Shown here one piece after another: positions 37,897-47,480 of a stretch of 64,000 bases of DNA; the first letter of the stretch is position 1; every line of letters begins with the position of its first letter. Made by a program: the position numbers and the translations under genes. Location: positions 2,356,001-2,420,000 of the forward strand of contig NZ_CP033070.1 in NCBI RefSeq assembly GCF_003669035.1, given 5' to 3'. Under the pieces are notes generated by a model, which saw only the letters and a program-made list of their open reading frames with translations, did no database searches and was not told the DNA's origin. The DNA is from Chryseobacterium sp. 3008163. GTDB taxonomy: Bacteria > Bacteroidota > Bacteroidia > Flavobacteriales > Weeksellaceae.

Positions 37897-38862
37897 TTAA
37901 ATTTTATTAATGATTTGCTGTACACTTATTTCCTCTAGGCAAGCCCAATCTCCACGATAACATTCTTTATCGCCAAAAACAGAACAAGGCCTGCAGGTAA
38001 GATCATTAATTTGAATAACATCATCCTCACTTTGCCCGAACCCTAAAAACCCTGCATAAGGATGTGTAGAACCCCAAATAGAAACGCAACGAGTTCCTAC
38101 AACACTCGCTAAATGCATATTAGCTGAGTCCATCGAAATCATTACTTCAAGTTGAGAAATTCTATTCAGTTCTTCAGAGAGACTAAGTTTTCCGGCTAAA
38201 CTTTGAGTATTTGGAATTTGTTTTTCCCAGCTTTCGAGAGTTTCAGTTTCCTTTTTACCACCACCGAAAAAGTAAATCACATGCTTTTCTGCTAAAATTT
38301 TCACAAGTTCGAAAGATTTTTCCAGCGGCAACATTTTACCTTTATGTTGGGCAAAAGGCGCAAAACCAATTCCCGATTTCTGATTAGATTTTGGTCTTAA
38401 TTGGTGCGAGAGTTGAACCTTAAAACCCATATCACGAAAAACATCTGCATAACGTTCTACTGTTCTTTTCAGTTGGATTTTATCTAAATTCCAAACATCC
38501 GTCAGGGCTTCCTTTTCCTCTTTACCTTTGTTGATTTTGAAAACTTTTAAACCTTTGCGAACATAAATTTTATCTAAAATTTTCGTGCGGATAACATCGT
38601 GTAAATCAGCAATATAATCAGGCTGATATTGTTTAAGCAATTCTTTACCTAATCGTCTGATTCCTAAAAAACCTTTATAATCATCAAGGTCAATTCCGTG
38701 AAAGATAACATTCGGAATATCAGTGAATAAGCTCTCAAAATTATTTCTTGAAACCATCACAATTTCAACATCAGGATTTTGCTCAAGAAACTCACAGAAA
38801 ACAGGCACTGTCATAGCGACATCACCAAAAGCGGAAAAACGATATGCTAAAATTCTCGTCAC
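37897..38862 (-). CDS. Family 9 glycosyltransferase (heptosyltransferase-like)
   Basis: A 321-residue GT-B enzyme with GTG start (MTRILAYRFSAFGDVAMT). Typical features: RILAYRFSAFGDVAMTVPV (N-terminal acceptor side), SGIGFAPFAQHKGKMLPLEK, VMISMDSANMHLASVVGTRC and VSIWGSTHPYAGF in the donor half. Such enzymes add heptose to lipid A core. It begins 2 bases after sufE. Confidence 0.92.
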   Translation of the reverse strand: MTRILAYRFSAFGDVAMTVPVFCEFLEQNPDVEIVMVSRNNFESLFTDIPNVIFHGIDLDDYKGFLGIRRLGKELLKQYQPDYIADLHDVIRTKILDKIYVRKGLKVFKINKGKEEKEALTDVWNLDKIQLKRTVERYADVFRDMGFKVQLSHQLRPKSNQKSGIGFAPFAQHKGKMLPLEKSFELVKILAEKHVIYFFGGGKKETETLESWEKQIPNTQSLAGKLSLSEELNRISQLEVMISMDSANMHLASVVGTRCVSIWGSTHPYAGFLGFGQSEDDVIQINDLTCRPCSVFGDKECYRGDWACLEEISVQQIINKI

Positions 38863-38864
38863 AA

Positions 38865-39284
38865 CTAAGATTTCAGTTGGTATGCGACTGCGTAAAATTT
38901 GATTTGCTTGGTCATTGCCATCAATCCGTTGGCTCTGGAAGGGGATAAAAATTCCTGTAATCCGATTTCGGAAATAAATTCAAAATCAGAATCAAGGATT
39001 TCCTGAGTAGAGTGACCACTATAAATACTTACCAATAAAGAAACGATTCCTTTTGGAAGAATTCCGTCAGAATCTGCGTTGAAAAATAGTTTTCCATCTT
39101 TGAATTCAGCGTCAATCCACACTTTGCTTTGACACCCTTTAATGAGGTTATCATCTGTTTTCTGTTCTTCCGGAAGACCTTTCAATTCTTTACCCAAATC
39201 TATGATGTACTCATATTTCTGCTCCCAGTCTTCAAGAAAAGCAAATTCGTCAATAAGTTCCTGCTGATTTTCTTTAATGGTCAT
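38865..39284 (-). CDS. sufE: SufE-family cysteine desulfuration protein
   Basis: A 139-residue protein that accepts sulfur from SufS for Fe-S cluster assembly. The active Cys is in DNLIKGCQSKVWIDAEF, with PKGIVSLLVSIYSGHSTQEI and LSPSRANGLMAMTKQIKF following, all typical of SufE. Positioned inside a glycosyltransferase cluster without suf neighbours. It has its own -7 box. Confidence 0.92.
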   Translation of the reverse strand: MTIKENQQELIDEFAFLEDWEQKYEYIIDLGKELKGLPEEQKTDDNLIKGCQSKVWIDAEFKDGKLFFNADSDGILPKGIVSLLVSIYSGHSTQEILDSDFEFISEIGLQEFLSPSRANGLMAMTKQIKFYAVAYQLKS

Positions 39285-39300
39285 TTCTACTTTCTTTTTG

Positions 39301-39308
39301 CAAAGATA
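39301..39308 (-). promoter_or_regulatory. -7 box TATCTTTG of sufE
   Basis: Exact TAnnTTTG match on the minus strand, 16 bases before the sufE ATG. Confidence 0.55.
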
Positions 39309-39373
39309 ACCAATTTTAAAAAGATAATTTAGGTCAGATTTAAACTGAAAAAACTGTTACTTGTTATTTAAAG

Positions 39374-39475
39374 ATTTTTTAACGCAAGGTTAGACAAATA
39401 CTTTTTGAAAGGTTTGGAAATATTTTAAGATAAACAAAGCCGCTTCGCTTATTTTCGAAATACAAGTTTTAAGGT
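39374..39475. repeat. Degenerate dispersed intergenic element, copy 1
   Basis: Shares the ordered words TTTTTAACGCAA, TAAACAAAGCCG, CGCTTATT and TACAAGTTTTAA with the stretches at 49216-49310 and 55515-55620. The 263-base gap between sufE and the GT4 gene holds nothing else I can identify. Confidence 0.5.
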
Positions 39476-39547
39476 GTCCTTTTTTTAGAATTGCAAGTAA
39501 AATTTTAATTAGTAGTTTTAAATTTAGAACGATTGAATTGTTTAAAA

Positions 39548-40643
39548 TTAAAGAGATGCTTTTTCAAAAACTCCTAGTAATTTAATCTCTTCATTTTCCC
39601 AGCAAAGAATTCCGGAGGCTTTTTCTAATTCAGATTGATAGTTTTTTCTTCCTTTATTTAAAATTAAATTGATTGCTTTAGCGATATTTTCAGGCTCGTG
39701 ATTTTCGATAATCTCACCAACATCAAATTGATTTTTAATATTTAGCATTTCTGGAAGTGGGGATAAAATTAAAGGAACTCTTGCCTGAATGCAGTCTAAC
39801 ACTTTATTAGGAAGTGAAAACTCATAACTCTCTCCACCATTTTCTTCGATGCTCATTCCTACGTCGGCAGTTAACGTGATTTTTCTTAAATCTTCCGGAA
39901 GCAATTTTCCTAAAAACTGAACTTTAGCCTGAAGGTTTTTTTTGATAACTAAATCTTCGTATTCTCTTTTCTTTGGACCATCGCCGGCAATTTTAAAAAT
40001 AACATTGTCAACATGATGCATTGCCAAAATGGCTTTATCAATTCCACGAAAAGGGTTGATTGCACCTTGATACAAAAGTATTTTCGGGTAATTTTCAGGA
40101 ATTACTATTGAAAAATCAATTTTTCTAGGCGCATTTTGAACGATAATTGGCTTAATTCCGTATTTATTCTCAAACCATTTTCCGTAACTTCCGCTTGCGG
40201 TAATCATGAATTTAAGATTAGGAACTATTTTATTTTGCAGATAACGCCATATTTTTTGAGACATTTGTCCCTGAATTGCAGGCATTTCCGAGAAAATTTC
40301 GTGACTATCAAATATCAAAGGAATATTTAATTTTTTGCTAAAAGATAATTCGGGAGCAATACATCTAAATCATTGGCGTGAAGAATGGTATTTTCGTCAG
40401 CTTTTTTCTTTAGCTCTTTGTATAATTTCCAATTGAATTCAAAATAAGCGGTCTTTAAAGTTTTCGAAATAATAGGTATTCTAGAAACAGGATATGGGCG
40501 AGATATTTTTTCTTCACCGCCCCAATTATTACCAATCAGCTCAATTTCATATCCTTTTTCATGCAGTGTTTTGCAAACTTTTTCAATTCTTTGATCGGTA
40601 TAAAGATTACTGAATGCGGAAGTCAATACTTTTTTTGAGCCAT
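39548..40643 (-). CDS. Family 4 glycosyltransferase, with -1 frameshift(s)
   Basis: The N-terminal half (LTSAFSNLYTDQRIEKVCKT, then LHANDLDVLLPNYLLAK) and the C-terminal half (LIFDSHEIFSEMP, RKIDFSIVIPENYPKILLYQ, LGKLLPEDLRKITLTADVGM, then EENGGESYEFSLPNKVLD) join if the T run at 40331-40336 (plus strand) gains one base, giving AKKLNIPLIFDSHE. A second missing base in 40630-40636 would put the gene in frame with the ATG at 40643, which overlaps the stop of the upstream gene (TAATG) and gives the natural start MAQKKVLTSAFSN. It is a GT-B enzyme of the surface-glycan cluster. Confidence 0.85.
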
Positions 40644-40867
40644 TATTTCTTCTTTCCAATCAGTAAATGATAAACCTGTACAAAACATATAATTCCGTTT
40701 GGAATAATTACCGGCCAAAGCATTCCGCTGAAAATGCCGTAGATGACAAAACAGATACATCCGACCAAATTGACAATCCTGATTTTGGTTAAATCTTTAA
40801 GAATAAAACTTAATATAATGAAAACGGAAGCGGCATAGCCGATGTAATTTGTAATTTCGGAGCTCAT
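40643..40867 (-). CDS. Small integral membrane protein, YgjV-like
   Basis: A 74-residue protein with three hydrophobic segments: IGYAASVFIILSFILKDL, IVNLVGCICFVIYGIFSGM and PVIIPNGIICFVQVYHLL. The RIVNLVGCICFVIYGI stretch resembles YgjV-type proteins; a SemiSWEET-like relation was considered but the PQ motif is absent. Its stop overlaps the next start, so it leads the GT4 operon. Function unknown. Confidence 0.65.
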   Translation of the reverse strand: MSSEITNYIGYAASVFIILSFILKDLTKIRIVNLVGCICFVIYGIFSGMLWPVIIPNGIICFVQVYHLLIGKKK

Positions 40868-40886
40868 GAGGGAAATTTGAGGATAA

Positions 40887-40894
40887 CAAACTTA
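40887..40894 (-). promoter_or_regulatory. -7 box TAAGTTTG of the YgjV-like/GT4 operon
   Basis: Exact TAnnTTTG match on the minus strand, 19 bases before the ATG at 40867. Confidence 0.5.
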
Positions 40895-41024
40895 GTCATT
40901 TTCAGTAAGATAAAAAACTTTTTTCTGCCATAAAGTCATTAATTGTTTTTTGGTAAAATATTTGTAATTTAGATATAGAATAAACGATAAATGTTATCGT
41001 TATTCCAATTTGAGATACAATATT

Positions 41025-43555
41025 ATGGATTATAAGTTTTCACAAGGTTTGAGCCAAGTGTTCAAACAAAGCAAAAATGAAGCTAAGCGGCTGAAAAGTG
41101 AATTTCTTAATACAGAACATCTACTTTTAGGTATTATAAAAACAGAAAACTCTGCAAAAGAAATCCTTCAAGGGCTCAACGCCGATTTAACACAAATCAG
41201 AAGAAAAATTGAAACTTTAAATACAGCAAGTCTAAATCCTATTTCTGAGGAGGTTACCAATATTTCTTTCACCAAGATGGCAGATCATTCCATTAAACGT
41301 GCAGAGTTAGAATGCAGACAATATAAAAGCAACGAGATCAATACCGTTCACTTGCTTTTGGGCATTTTATACAAATATGAGGATCCTACTTCAAGTATTT
41401 TAGGAGCTTATGACATTGACTATGAAGGAGTTTCAAGAGAATATCAAACAATGCTAAAAAATTCCGGTCAATCTGCACCTCAAAACTCTGCGTATGATGA
41501 TGACGATGACAGAGAAGAATTTGAGCAAATGAGAAAGCCTACAGGAAATTTAGGTTCTGCAAAAAGTAAAACTCCGACTTTGGATAACTTTGGTAGAGAT
41601 TTGACTTCTTTGGCAAGAGACGGGAAATTAGACCCAGTAATCGGTCGTGAGAAAGAAATCGAAAGAGTTTCTCAAATTTTATCAAGAAGAAAGAAAAACA
41701 ATCCGTTGCTGATCGGTGAGCCTGGAGTTGGTAAATCTGCAATTGCCGAAGGTTTGGCTTTAAGAATTCAACAGAAGAAAGTTTCTAGAGTTCTTTTTGG
41801 TAAAAGAGTCATCACGCTTGATTTGGCGAGTTTAGTTGCCGGAACAAAATACCGTGGTCAGTTTGAAGAAAGAATGAAAGCCATCATGACGGAACTTGAA
41901 AAGAACCGCGATGTGATCTTATTCATCGATGAGTTGCACACAATTGTGGGAGCAGGAAGTTCTACAGGAAGTTTAGATGCTTCTAATATGTTCAAACCAG
42001 CTTTGGCAAGAGGTGAAATTCAATGTATTGGTGCTACAACTCTTGACGAATATCGTCAATATATTGAAAAAGATGGTGCTTTAGAAAGAAGATTCCAAAA
42101 AGTAATGGTAGAGCCTACCAATATTGAGGAAACGATTCAGATTTTGAATCAGATTAAAGATAAATATGAAGAACATCACAATGTAGTGTATACGGAGGAA
42201 GCTATTTTGGCTTGTGTCAATTTGACATCAAGATACATTACAGACCGATTTTTACCGGACAAGGCGATTGATGCGATGGATGAAGCTGGATCTCGTGTTT
42301 ATATTAAAAACATGAAAGTTCCTACAGAAATCATTGACTTTGAAAAGAAAATCGAAGACATTAAAGAACTGAAACAAAAAGCTGTAAAAGCTCAGGATTA
42401 TCTGGAAGCAAGAAAGCTGAAGGATGAAGAAGAGCGTTTACAAATGGAGTTGAATTCTGCTCAGGATCAATGGGATAAAGATGTAAAAGAGAAAAAAGAG
42501 GTTGTATCTGAAGAAAGTGTTGCCGAAGTGGTTTCTATGATGAGCGGTGTTCCTGTAACGAAAGTTGGCAAGAACGAGTTGGATAAACTAGCCGGAATGG
42601 ATAATAACCTGAACGGAAAAGTGATCGGACAAGAAGACGCTGTGAAAAAGGTAGTAAAAGCTATCCAAAGAAACAGAGCCGGACTGAAAGATCCAAACAG
42701 ACCAATTGGAACATTCATTTTCTTAGGTACAACAGGTGTTGGTAAAACTGAGCTGGCAAAAGTAATGGCAAGAGAACTCTTCGATTCTGACGAAGCACTG
42801 ATCAGAATTGATATGAGTGAATACATGGAGAAATTCGCTGTTTCAAGATTGGTTGGTGCGCCTCCAGGATATGTTGGATACGAAGAAGGCGGACAGTTAA
42901 CCGAAGCGGTTAGAAGAAAGCCTTACGCGGTAGTTCTTTTAGATGAGATCGAAAAAGCGCATCCAGATGTATTTAATATTTTGTTGCAAATCTTAGATGA
43001 AGGTCACGTAACTGATAGTTTAGGAAGAAAAATTGATTTTAGAAATACAATTATCATCCTTACTTCAAACATCGGAACTAGAGATATTAAAGACTTCGGT
43101 GATGGTGTAGGATTTGGAACGAATGCGAAAAAATCTAACTCTGATTCAAGAACGAGAAGTACGATTGAAAACGCTCTTAAAAAGCATTTGCTCCGGAATT
43201 CTTAAACAGAATTGATGACATCGTTATCTTCAACTCTCTTGAGAGAACAGATATTTCTAAAATTATCGATATTGAATTAGGTAAACTATATTCAAGACTT
43301 GAAAAATTAGGTTACAAAGTAGATTTAACTACTGAAGCCAAAGATTTCATTTCAGAAAAAGGTTGGGACAAAGATTTTGGCGCAAGACCATTGAAGAGAG
43401 CTATTCAGAAGTATATTGAAGATTTATTAGCAGAAATGCTCGTCAACAAACAATTAACTGAAGGCGAAACTGTAACTTTAGATTTAAATGAAGCTAAAGA
43501 CGGATTAGAAGGAAAAACTCAGAAGACTAAAAAGTCGGCAATTGAGAAATCTTAA
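41025..43555 (+). CDS. clpC: Clp protease ATP-binding subunit ClpC, with a -1 frameshift
   Basis: About 844 residues once repaired. N-terminal double Clp repeat ([20 protein letters not shown]), AAA1 with Walker [17 protein letters not shown] near residue 231, a short UVR-type middle region ([20 protein letters not shown]) that marks ClpC rather than ClpB, and AAA2 with Walker [15 protein letters not shown] near residue 568. The frame breaks at 43187-43189 (one T missing); adding it restores [20 protein letters not shown] and the C-terminal D2-small domain to 43555. ATG at 41025 chosen over an upstream TTG. It unfolds substrates for ClpP. Confidence 0.93.
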
Positions 43556-43574
43556 TAATAATTAATTTTAAATA

Positions 43575-43620
43575 AATAATGAAAGCATCGGGAAATTTCC
43601 GATGCTTTCATTATTTATTT
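43575..43620 (+). terminator. Strong terminator after clpC
   Basis: Perfect 17-bp stem (43575-43591 with 43599-43615) and 7-base loop, followed by T-rich DNA. Confidence 0.85.
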
Positions 43621-43711
43621 CTCCCACAGATTGCACAGATTTTCACGGATGCTGCTGCAGAAATTTAGAATAATGACTTAAAAATCTGCTTAATCAGTAA
43701 ATCTGCGAGAG
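43620..43711. repeat. Second copy of the CACAGATTTTCAC element
   Basis: The left arm CTCCCACAGATTGCACAGAT with TTTCACGGATG matches the left arm at 14783-14808; the right arm is degraded (ATCTGCGAGAG at the end). Confidence 0.55.
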
Positions 43712-43745
43712 TAAAATGTTTTCTCCCCAATTATCTGCGTAAATT

Positions 43746-44273
43746 TTAAAGTCCCACCACAAAACCTACACTAGGAATCAATCCTCCGGAAAAAACACTG
43801 CTGTTTTCTTTATACAAAACATTATACATCAAACCGATCTGCATAAAAGAATTATTCCCGATTTGCTGCATATATCCACCACCTAAATAAAGAGCAGTCT
43901 CCTGCTGATTATCTTTAAAATCATAAAATTTATCTTCATAATTGATAAAGAAATGCTGCAAATTACCACTCACAAAGAAAGACCTGGCAAAATAATAATT
44001 CACAAATGGCCCAAAACCAAACATCGTCGATTTATAAAAATCTGAAGTCTGCCAAGAAACGCTTCCAATTAAACCTGCTTCTAAATCATTGGTCAGTCGA
44101 TACCCTACTCTCGGCGCAACCTGAAGATTAAAATAAGAATTGCTTCCAAAACCAACTCCTAAACCACCTCCGAAAGTCCATTTATTGGTTTCAGTTGTTG
44201 GTGTTCCTACAGAAACCTGAGAAAATGATAGTCCTGAAATCAGGAGGAATGAAGAAATTAATAGTTTTTTCAT
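43746..44273 (-). CDS. Outer-membrane beta-barrel protein
   Basis: A 175-residue protein with signal peptide (LLISGLSFSQ) and beta-strand pattern rich in Gly and aromatics: WTFGGGLGVGFGSNSYFNLQ, VAPRVGYRLTNDLEAGLIG, FGFGPFVNYYFARSFFVSG. It fits the OMP_b-brl small barrel class. Function unknown. Confidence 0.75.
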   Translation of the reverse strand: MKKLLISSFLLISGLSFSQVSVGTPTTETNKWTFGGGLGVGFGSNSYFNLQVAPRVGYRLTNDLEAGLIGSVSWQTSDFYKSTMFGFGPFVNYYFARSFFVSGNLQHFFINYEDKFYDFKDNQQETALYLGGGYMQQIGNNSFMQIGLMYNVLYKENSSVFSGGLIPSVGFVVGL

Positions 44274-44374
44274 ATTAAATATTTTTGTTTGCTAAAAATT
44301 AAACAACAATTTTGTGACTCTATCGTTTTTATCAATCCATAAAATTATCATTTTTTTTGTGAATAGGATTATCG

Positions 44375-44382
44375 TAATTTTG
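44375..44382 (+). promoter_or_regulatory. -7 box TAATTTTG of mnmA
   Basis: Exact TAnnTTTG match 46 bases before the ATG at 44429; a TTG at 44357-44359 is a possible -33 element (spacer 15). Confidence 0.5.
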
Positions 44383-44428
44383 CAGCTCAACTAAGAACTC
44401 CCGTTAAGAGTTTCGTAAAATTGAATAC

Positions 44429-45616
44429 ATGAAAGTAGTAGTAGGCCTCTCAGGAGGTGTAGATTCGAGTGTTACAGCGTATTTGCTGCAGCAACAAGGT
44501 CACGAAGTTGTGGCTTTATTTATGAGAAACTGGAACGATGCTTCCGTAACTTTAGAAGACGAATGCCCTTGGATTGAGGACAGCAATGATGCCTTAATGG
44601 TTGCCCAGAAATTGGGAATTCCGTTTCAGGTGATTGACATGAGCGATTTGTATAAGGAAAGAATCGTTGATTACATGTTTGATGAATACCAGAAAGGAAG
44701 AACTCCGAATCCTGATGTTTTGTGTAACAGAGAGGTGAAATTTGATGTTTTTATGAAGACCGCAATGTCTTTGGGTGCAGATAAAGTAGCAACCGGACAT
44801 TACGCAAGAGTAGATTCTACTTTTGATGAAAACGGAAAGGAAATTTTCCACCTTTTGGCAGGAAAAGACAACAATAAAGATCAGTCTTATTTTTTATGTC
44901 AGCTGAATCAAGATCAGCTCTCAAAAGCGTTGTTTCCTATCGGAGAACTGACAAAGCCTCAGGTTAGAGAAATCGCAAAAGAAATCGGGTTGGTTACGGC
45001 TGATAAAAAAGATTCTCAGGGATTATGTTTTATCGGAAAAGTAAGCTTACCTCAATTTTTACAACAACAATTGGTACCGAAAGAAGGTGAAATTGTAGAA
45101 ATTTTCAAAGATTCACCATTATTTTCTGAAGAAGTACCAACATTTTCGTCTAAAGAAGAAGAGCTTGAATTTTTAAGTAAAAAAATCAATTATAAAAAAG
45201 CTGACGGAAAAGTTATCGGAAAGCATCAGGGTGCTCAGTTTTTCACAATTGGACAGAGCAAAGGATTAGGAATCGGCGGACATAAAGAATCTTGTTTTAT
45301 TGTTTCCAGAGACATGGAAAACAACATCATTTTCGTTGGTGAAAGTCACAGTTTCCCAGGTTTACATAAGAAAGCTTTGAAAATTGCTCAATCAGAACTT
45401 CATTGGGTTCGAGAAGATTTAAGATTAAAAAACGGAGAATCAATGGAAGTTCTCGGAAGATTCCGTTATAGACAAGAACTTCAAAAATCGAAAATTTATC
45501 AGTTTGAAAACGCCTTCTATATGGAATTTGAAAATTCTCAATCAGCTATCGCTGAAGGACAATTTGCTTCGTGGTATATTGATGATGAACTGATTGGAAG
45601 CGGAGTTATTTCGTAA
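44429..45616 (+). CDS. mnmA: tRNA-specific 2-thiouridylase MnmA
   Basis: A 395-residue enzyme that thiolates U34 of tRNA-Lys, -Glu and -Gln. PP-loop [18 protein letters not shown]; first catalytic Cys in [14 protein letters not shown]; second in [17 protein letters not shown]; interaction loop [19 protein letters not shown]-terminal beta domain with [19 protein letters not shown] and [14 protein letters not shown]. Intact and full length, with a terminator directly after. Confidence 0.97.
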   Translation: MKVVVGLSGGVDSSVTAYLLQQQGHEVVALFMRNWNDASVTLEDECPWIEDSNDALMVAQKLGIPFQVIDMSDLYKERIVDYMFDEYQKGRTPNPDVLCNREVKFDVFMKTAMSLGADKVATGHYARVDSTFDENGKEIFHLLAGKDNNKDQSYFLCQLNQDQLSKALFPIGELTKPQVREIAKEIGLVTADKKDSQGLCFIGKVSLPQFLQQQLVPKEGEIVEIFKDSPLFSEEVPTFSSKEEELEFLSKKINYKKADGKVIGKHQGAQFFTIGQSKGLGIGGHKESCFIVSRDMENNIIFVGESHSFPGLHKKALKIAQSELHWVREDLRLKNGESMEVLGRFRYRQELQKSKIYQFENAFYMEFENSQSAIAEGQFASWYIDDELIGSGVIS

Positions 45617-45625
45617 ATATATTAG

Positions 45626-45655
45626 AAGACCTTTTCTGAAGGTCTTTTTTCTTTT
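45626..45655 (+). terminator. Rho-independent terminator after mnmA
   Basis: AAGACCTT (45626-45633) pairs with AAGGTCTT (45639-45646), followed by T-rich DNA. Confidence 0.85.
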
Positions 45656-45657
45656 AA

Positions 45658-45849
45658 GAATCCATTAGATTATATCTGTGGGAGCAAGTGAAACAAATCT
45701 GGAGAGACATAACGCCAATCGGAAGACAAGGTTTGCCTTCTGAAATCGGAAATGCTGAGGTATTTTTAGCCTCAGATGAATCATCTTTTATTGTAGGAAC
45801 AGAAATTCTGGCTGACGGAGGTCTTACAAATATCAGTTTGATGAAATAG
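45658..45849 (+). pseudogene. C-terminal fragment of an SDR-family oxidoreductase
   Basis: An open frame without a start codon translates to a clean C terminus of a short-chain dehydrogenase: LWEQVKQIWRDITPIGRQG, LPSEIGNAEVFLASDESSF and IVGTEILADGGLTNISLMK. This matches the end of glucose/3-oxoacyl reductase-type SDRs (FLASDES...G.EI.DGG). The Rossmann and catalytic parts are absent; the mnmA terminator lies directly upstream, so the gene was truncated by deletion, not by a simple frameshift. Confidence 0.8.
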
Positions 45850-45983
45850 TTTTTCGATCCAAAAAAAATTAAGCATTCATTACTAAGAAAGTCTGGAAAT
45901 AAGTTTTCCGTACTTTTATTTTTTTCTGTAACATATTTGGAGTTGTGATACTTACTTAGTAAATAACAATAAAAAATATCATT

Positions 45984-46184
45984 ATGAAAACTTCTTTGAA
46001 AAATCAGTACGTCTACACCAACAACATTTTAATTTCTATTGTTTCCGCAGTGTTCGGATATAACCTTTATCAGGCGATCGTACATCCGGAAAAATCTCAT
46101 CTTATTTTGAGTTTTATTCTTTTAGCAATTACTTATTTCGTATGTAAAAAATATGGGTACACAATCAACAATGAAAAAGAATAA
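45984..46184 (+). CDS. Small membrane protein of unknown function
   Basis: A 66-residue protein with two hydrophobic helices (ILISIVSAVFGYNLYQAIV and LILSFILLAITYFVC) and charged ends. No family recognised. Preceded by the SDR remnant and about 130 bases of AT-rich DNA. Confidence 0.6.
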   Translation: MKTSLKNQYVYTNNILISIVSAVFGYNLYQAIVHPEKSHLILSFILLAITYFVCKKYGYTINNEKE

Positions 46185-46261
46185 AACTAAAAATTTATTG
46201 AGAAATATATAAGCCCGAAGCGTTCTGTTTCGGGTTTATTTTGGAAATAATATTTGCGTTA

Positions 46262-46612
46262 TTATTTCAATTTGAACTTTAGGTTATTCAAATTAATAAA
46301 CAATATAACAATGAATTCTAAAATTAAAATTAGTATTAAACATCCGACAGGTTTTCCTAAAAATAGTCCTCGTACTAATTTTACAATCCCTAATATGAAA
46401 ATAGAAATCAGAAAGTACAATGTCGTTTTGGAAATACTTTCTTTGAATAATTTTAACCCAAAAACTGAACTGTAAAATCCAAATAAAACAATTAAATAGA
46501 ATTTTAAAAAATCAGGACCTTTCAAAGAAATAGGATTGAAGGTATCTTTATTAATAACAAGCCAAACTAAGCTCATTATAACCGGAATCATGTGAATCAT
46601 TATCTTTTTCAT
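46262..46612 (-). CDS. Small multi-pass membrane protein
   Basis: A 116-residue protein with four hydrophobic helices, including HMIPVIMSLVWLVINKD, FLKFYLIVLFGFYSSVFGLK and CLILILILEFIVILFINL. No family recognised. It begins 11 bases after the Gly/Cys-rich protein gene ends, on the same strand, so the two are likely co-transcribed. Confidence 0.6.
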   Translation of the reverse strand: MKKIMIHMIPVIMSLVWLVINKDTFNPISLKGPDFLKFYLIVLFGFYSSVFGLKLFKESISKTTLYFLISIFILGIVKLVRGLFLGKPVGCLILILILEFIVILFINLNNLKFKLK

Positions 46613-46623
46613 AGCTTCTTATT

Positions 46624-47363
46624 TTATCCGCCGCATCCACCACAACCGCCGCCACATCCTGCTCCGCAACCGCTTCCACCACTACATCCACTTCCGCCGC
46701 CGCCGCAACTTCCACCCGAGTCATCATTCTGTTTTTTATTTTTTAAATCAGTCACATTATTATCCTCGAATATTGAACCCAGTATCCCAAAAATGAAGAA
46801 TAACACGCCCCCGATTAATATCACTGTAAACAAAGTTGAACCAACATTATCTGAGCAAGAATTTAATATCAATACAATGAAGATTAAAGAAAAAATCTTG
46901 ATATTTTTTAACCAAAACCTTTTAGATTTTTGTTTAATATTTTTATTTTTCCAAATATCTTCCGGAGCTTCTTCCTGAAAAACTTCTCTGTAGCCGTTTA
47001 ATGTATCCGAAAACCAGCTTGTGTGCTTATTTTTTTCTTCAAAACCGCCTTTTGACGGATGATGATGAAGTTTTCTTTTTAAAATATTCGGGCAAAACTC
47101 TTCCCAGTAATTTTGGGTGTAAATCAAATGCATGTGCCAGACTTTATCGACAATTTCGCTTGGTGAAGCTCCGTTTGGTAAAGTACAACAGAGATAAACG
47201 AATTTTTGTACTCTTCTATTGCCTTTGCAGTAAAATCTAAAGTCCAGTTTTCTTCTTTTGCCAATTTTTTTGAAAAGGGAAAATCGACATTTGGGGTGTC
47301 TAATGAAAAACTTTGAAGTCTGTTCCAAAGAGAATCATTTTGTAATAAGATTTTTGTTTCCAT
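46624..47363 (-). CDS. Membrane protein with Gly/Cys-rich C terminus (GRDP/TIGR04222-like), with a -1 frameshift
   Basis: A sixth A in the run opposite 47203-47207 joins two frames at IEEYKKFVYLCC into about 246 residues. The N-terminal part (TALPNGASPSEIVDKVW-like, then HMHLIYTQNYWEEFCPNILK) has the W-H-x-H pattern of plant and bacterial GRDP-like domains. Two membrane helices follow (IFSLIFIVLILNSC, LFTVILIGGVLFFIFGI). The last 30 residues are almost only Gly, Cys and Ser (pattern CGGGGSGCSGGSGCGAGCGG). This layout resembles TIGR04222-type proteins. Function unknown. Confidence 0.65.
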
Positions 47364-47480
47364 TGTTTTAACTTTTATTTTCTATTCAAATATGGCACTG
47401 ATAAAAAATATAAAAGTCTTGCAATAATCTTTTTTGGTTTTAAAATAATCTTAAATTAGTCTTATCAAACAAAACTTAAA

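Noticed and set aside
40643..40867. SemiSWEET sugar transporter
   Set aside because: The PQ motif is absent; the helix pattern fits YgjV-like proteins better.
37007..40867. Complete O-antigen or capsule locus
   Set aside because: Only three glycosyltransferases are present; no polymerase, flippase or nucleotide-sugar genes apart from the more distant manC.
41025..43555. clpC as a true pseudogene or programmed frameshift
   Set aside because: No slippery site or structure; the break is a single T loss like eleven others in the window and the remaining frame is fully conserved.
46254..46475. Plus-strand frame of 73 codons
   Set aside because: Antisense to a better membrane-protein gene that lies in an operon; no start context.
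46592..46978. Proline-rich plus-strand frame
   Set aside because: It is the complement of the Gly/Cys-rich tail of the minus-strand protein.
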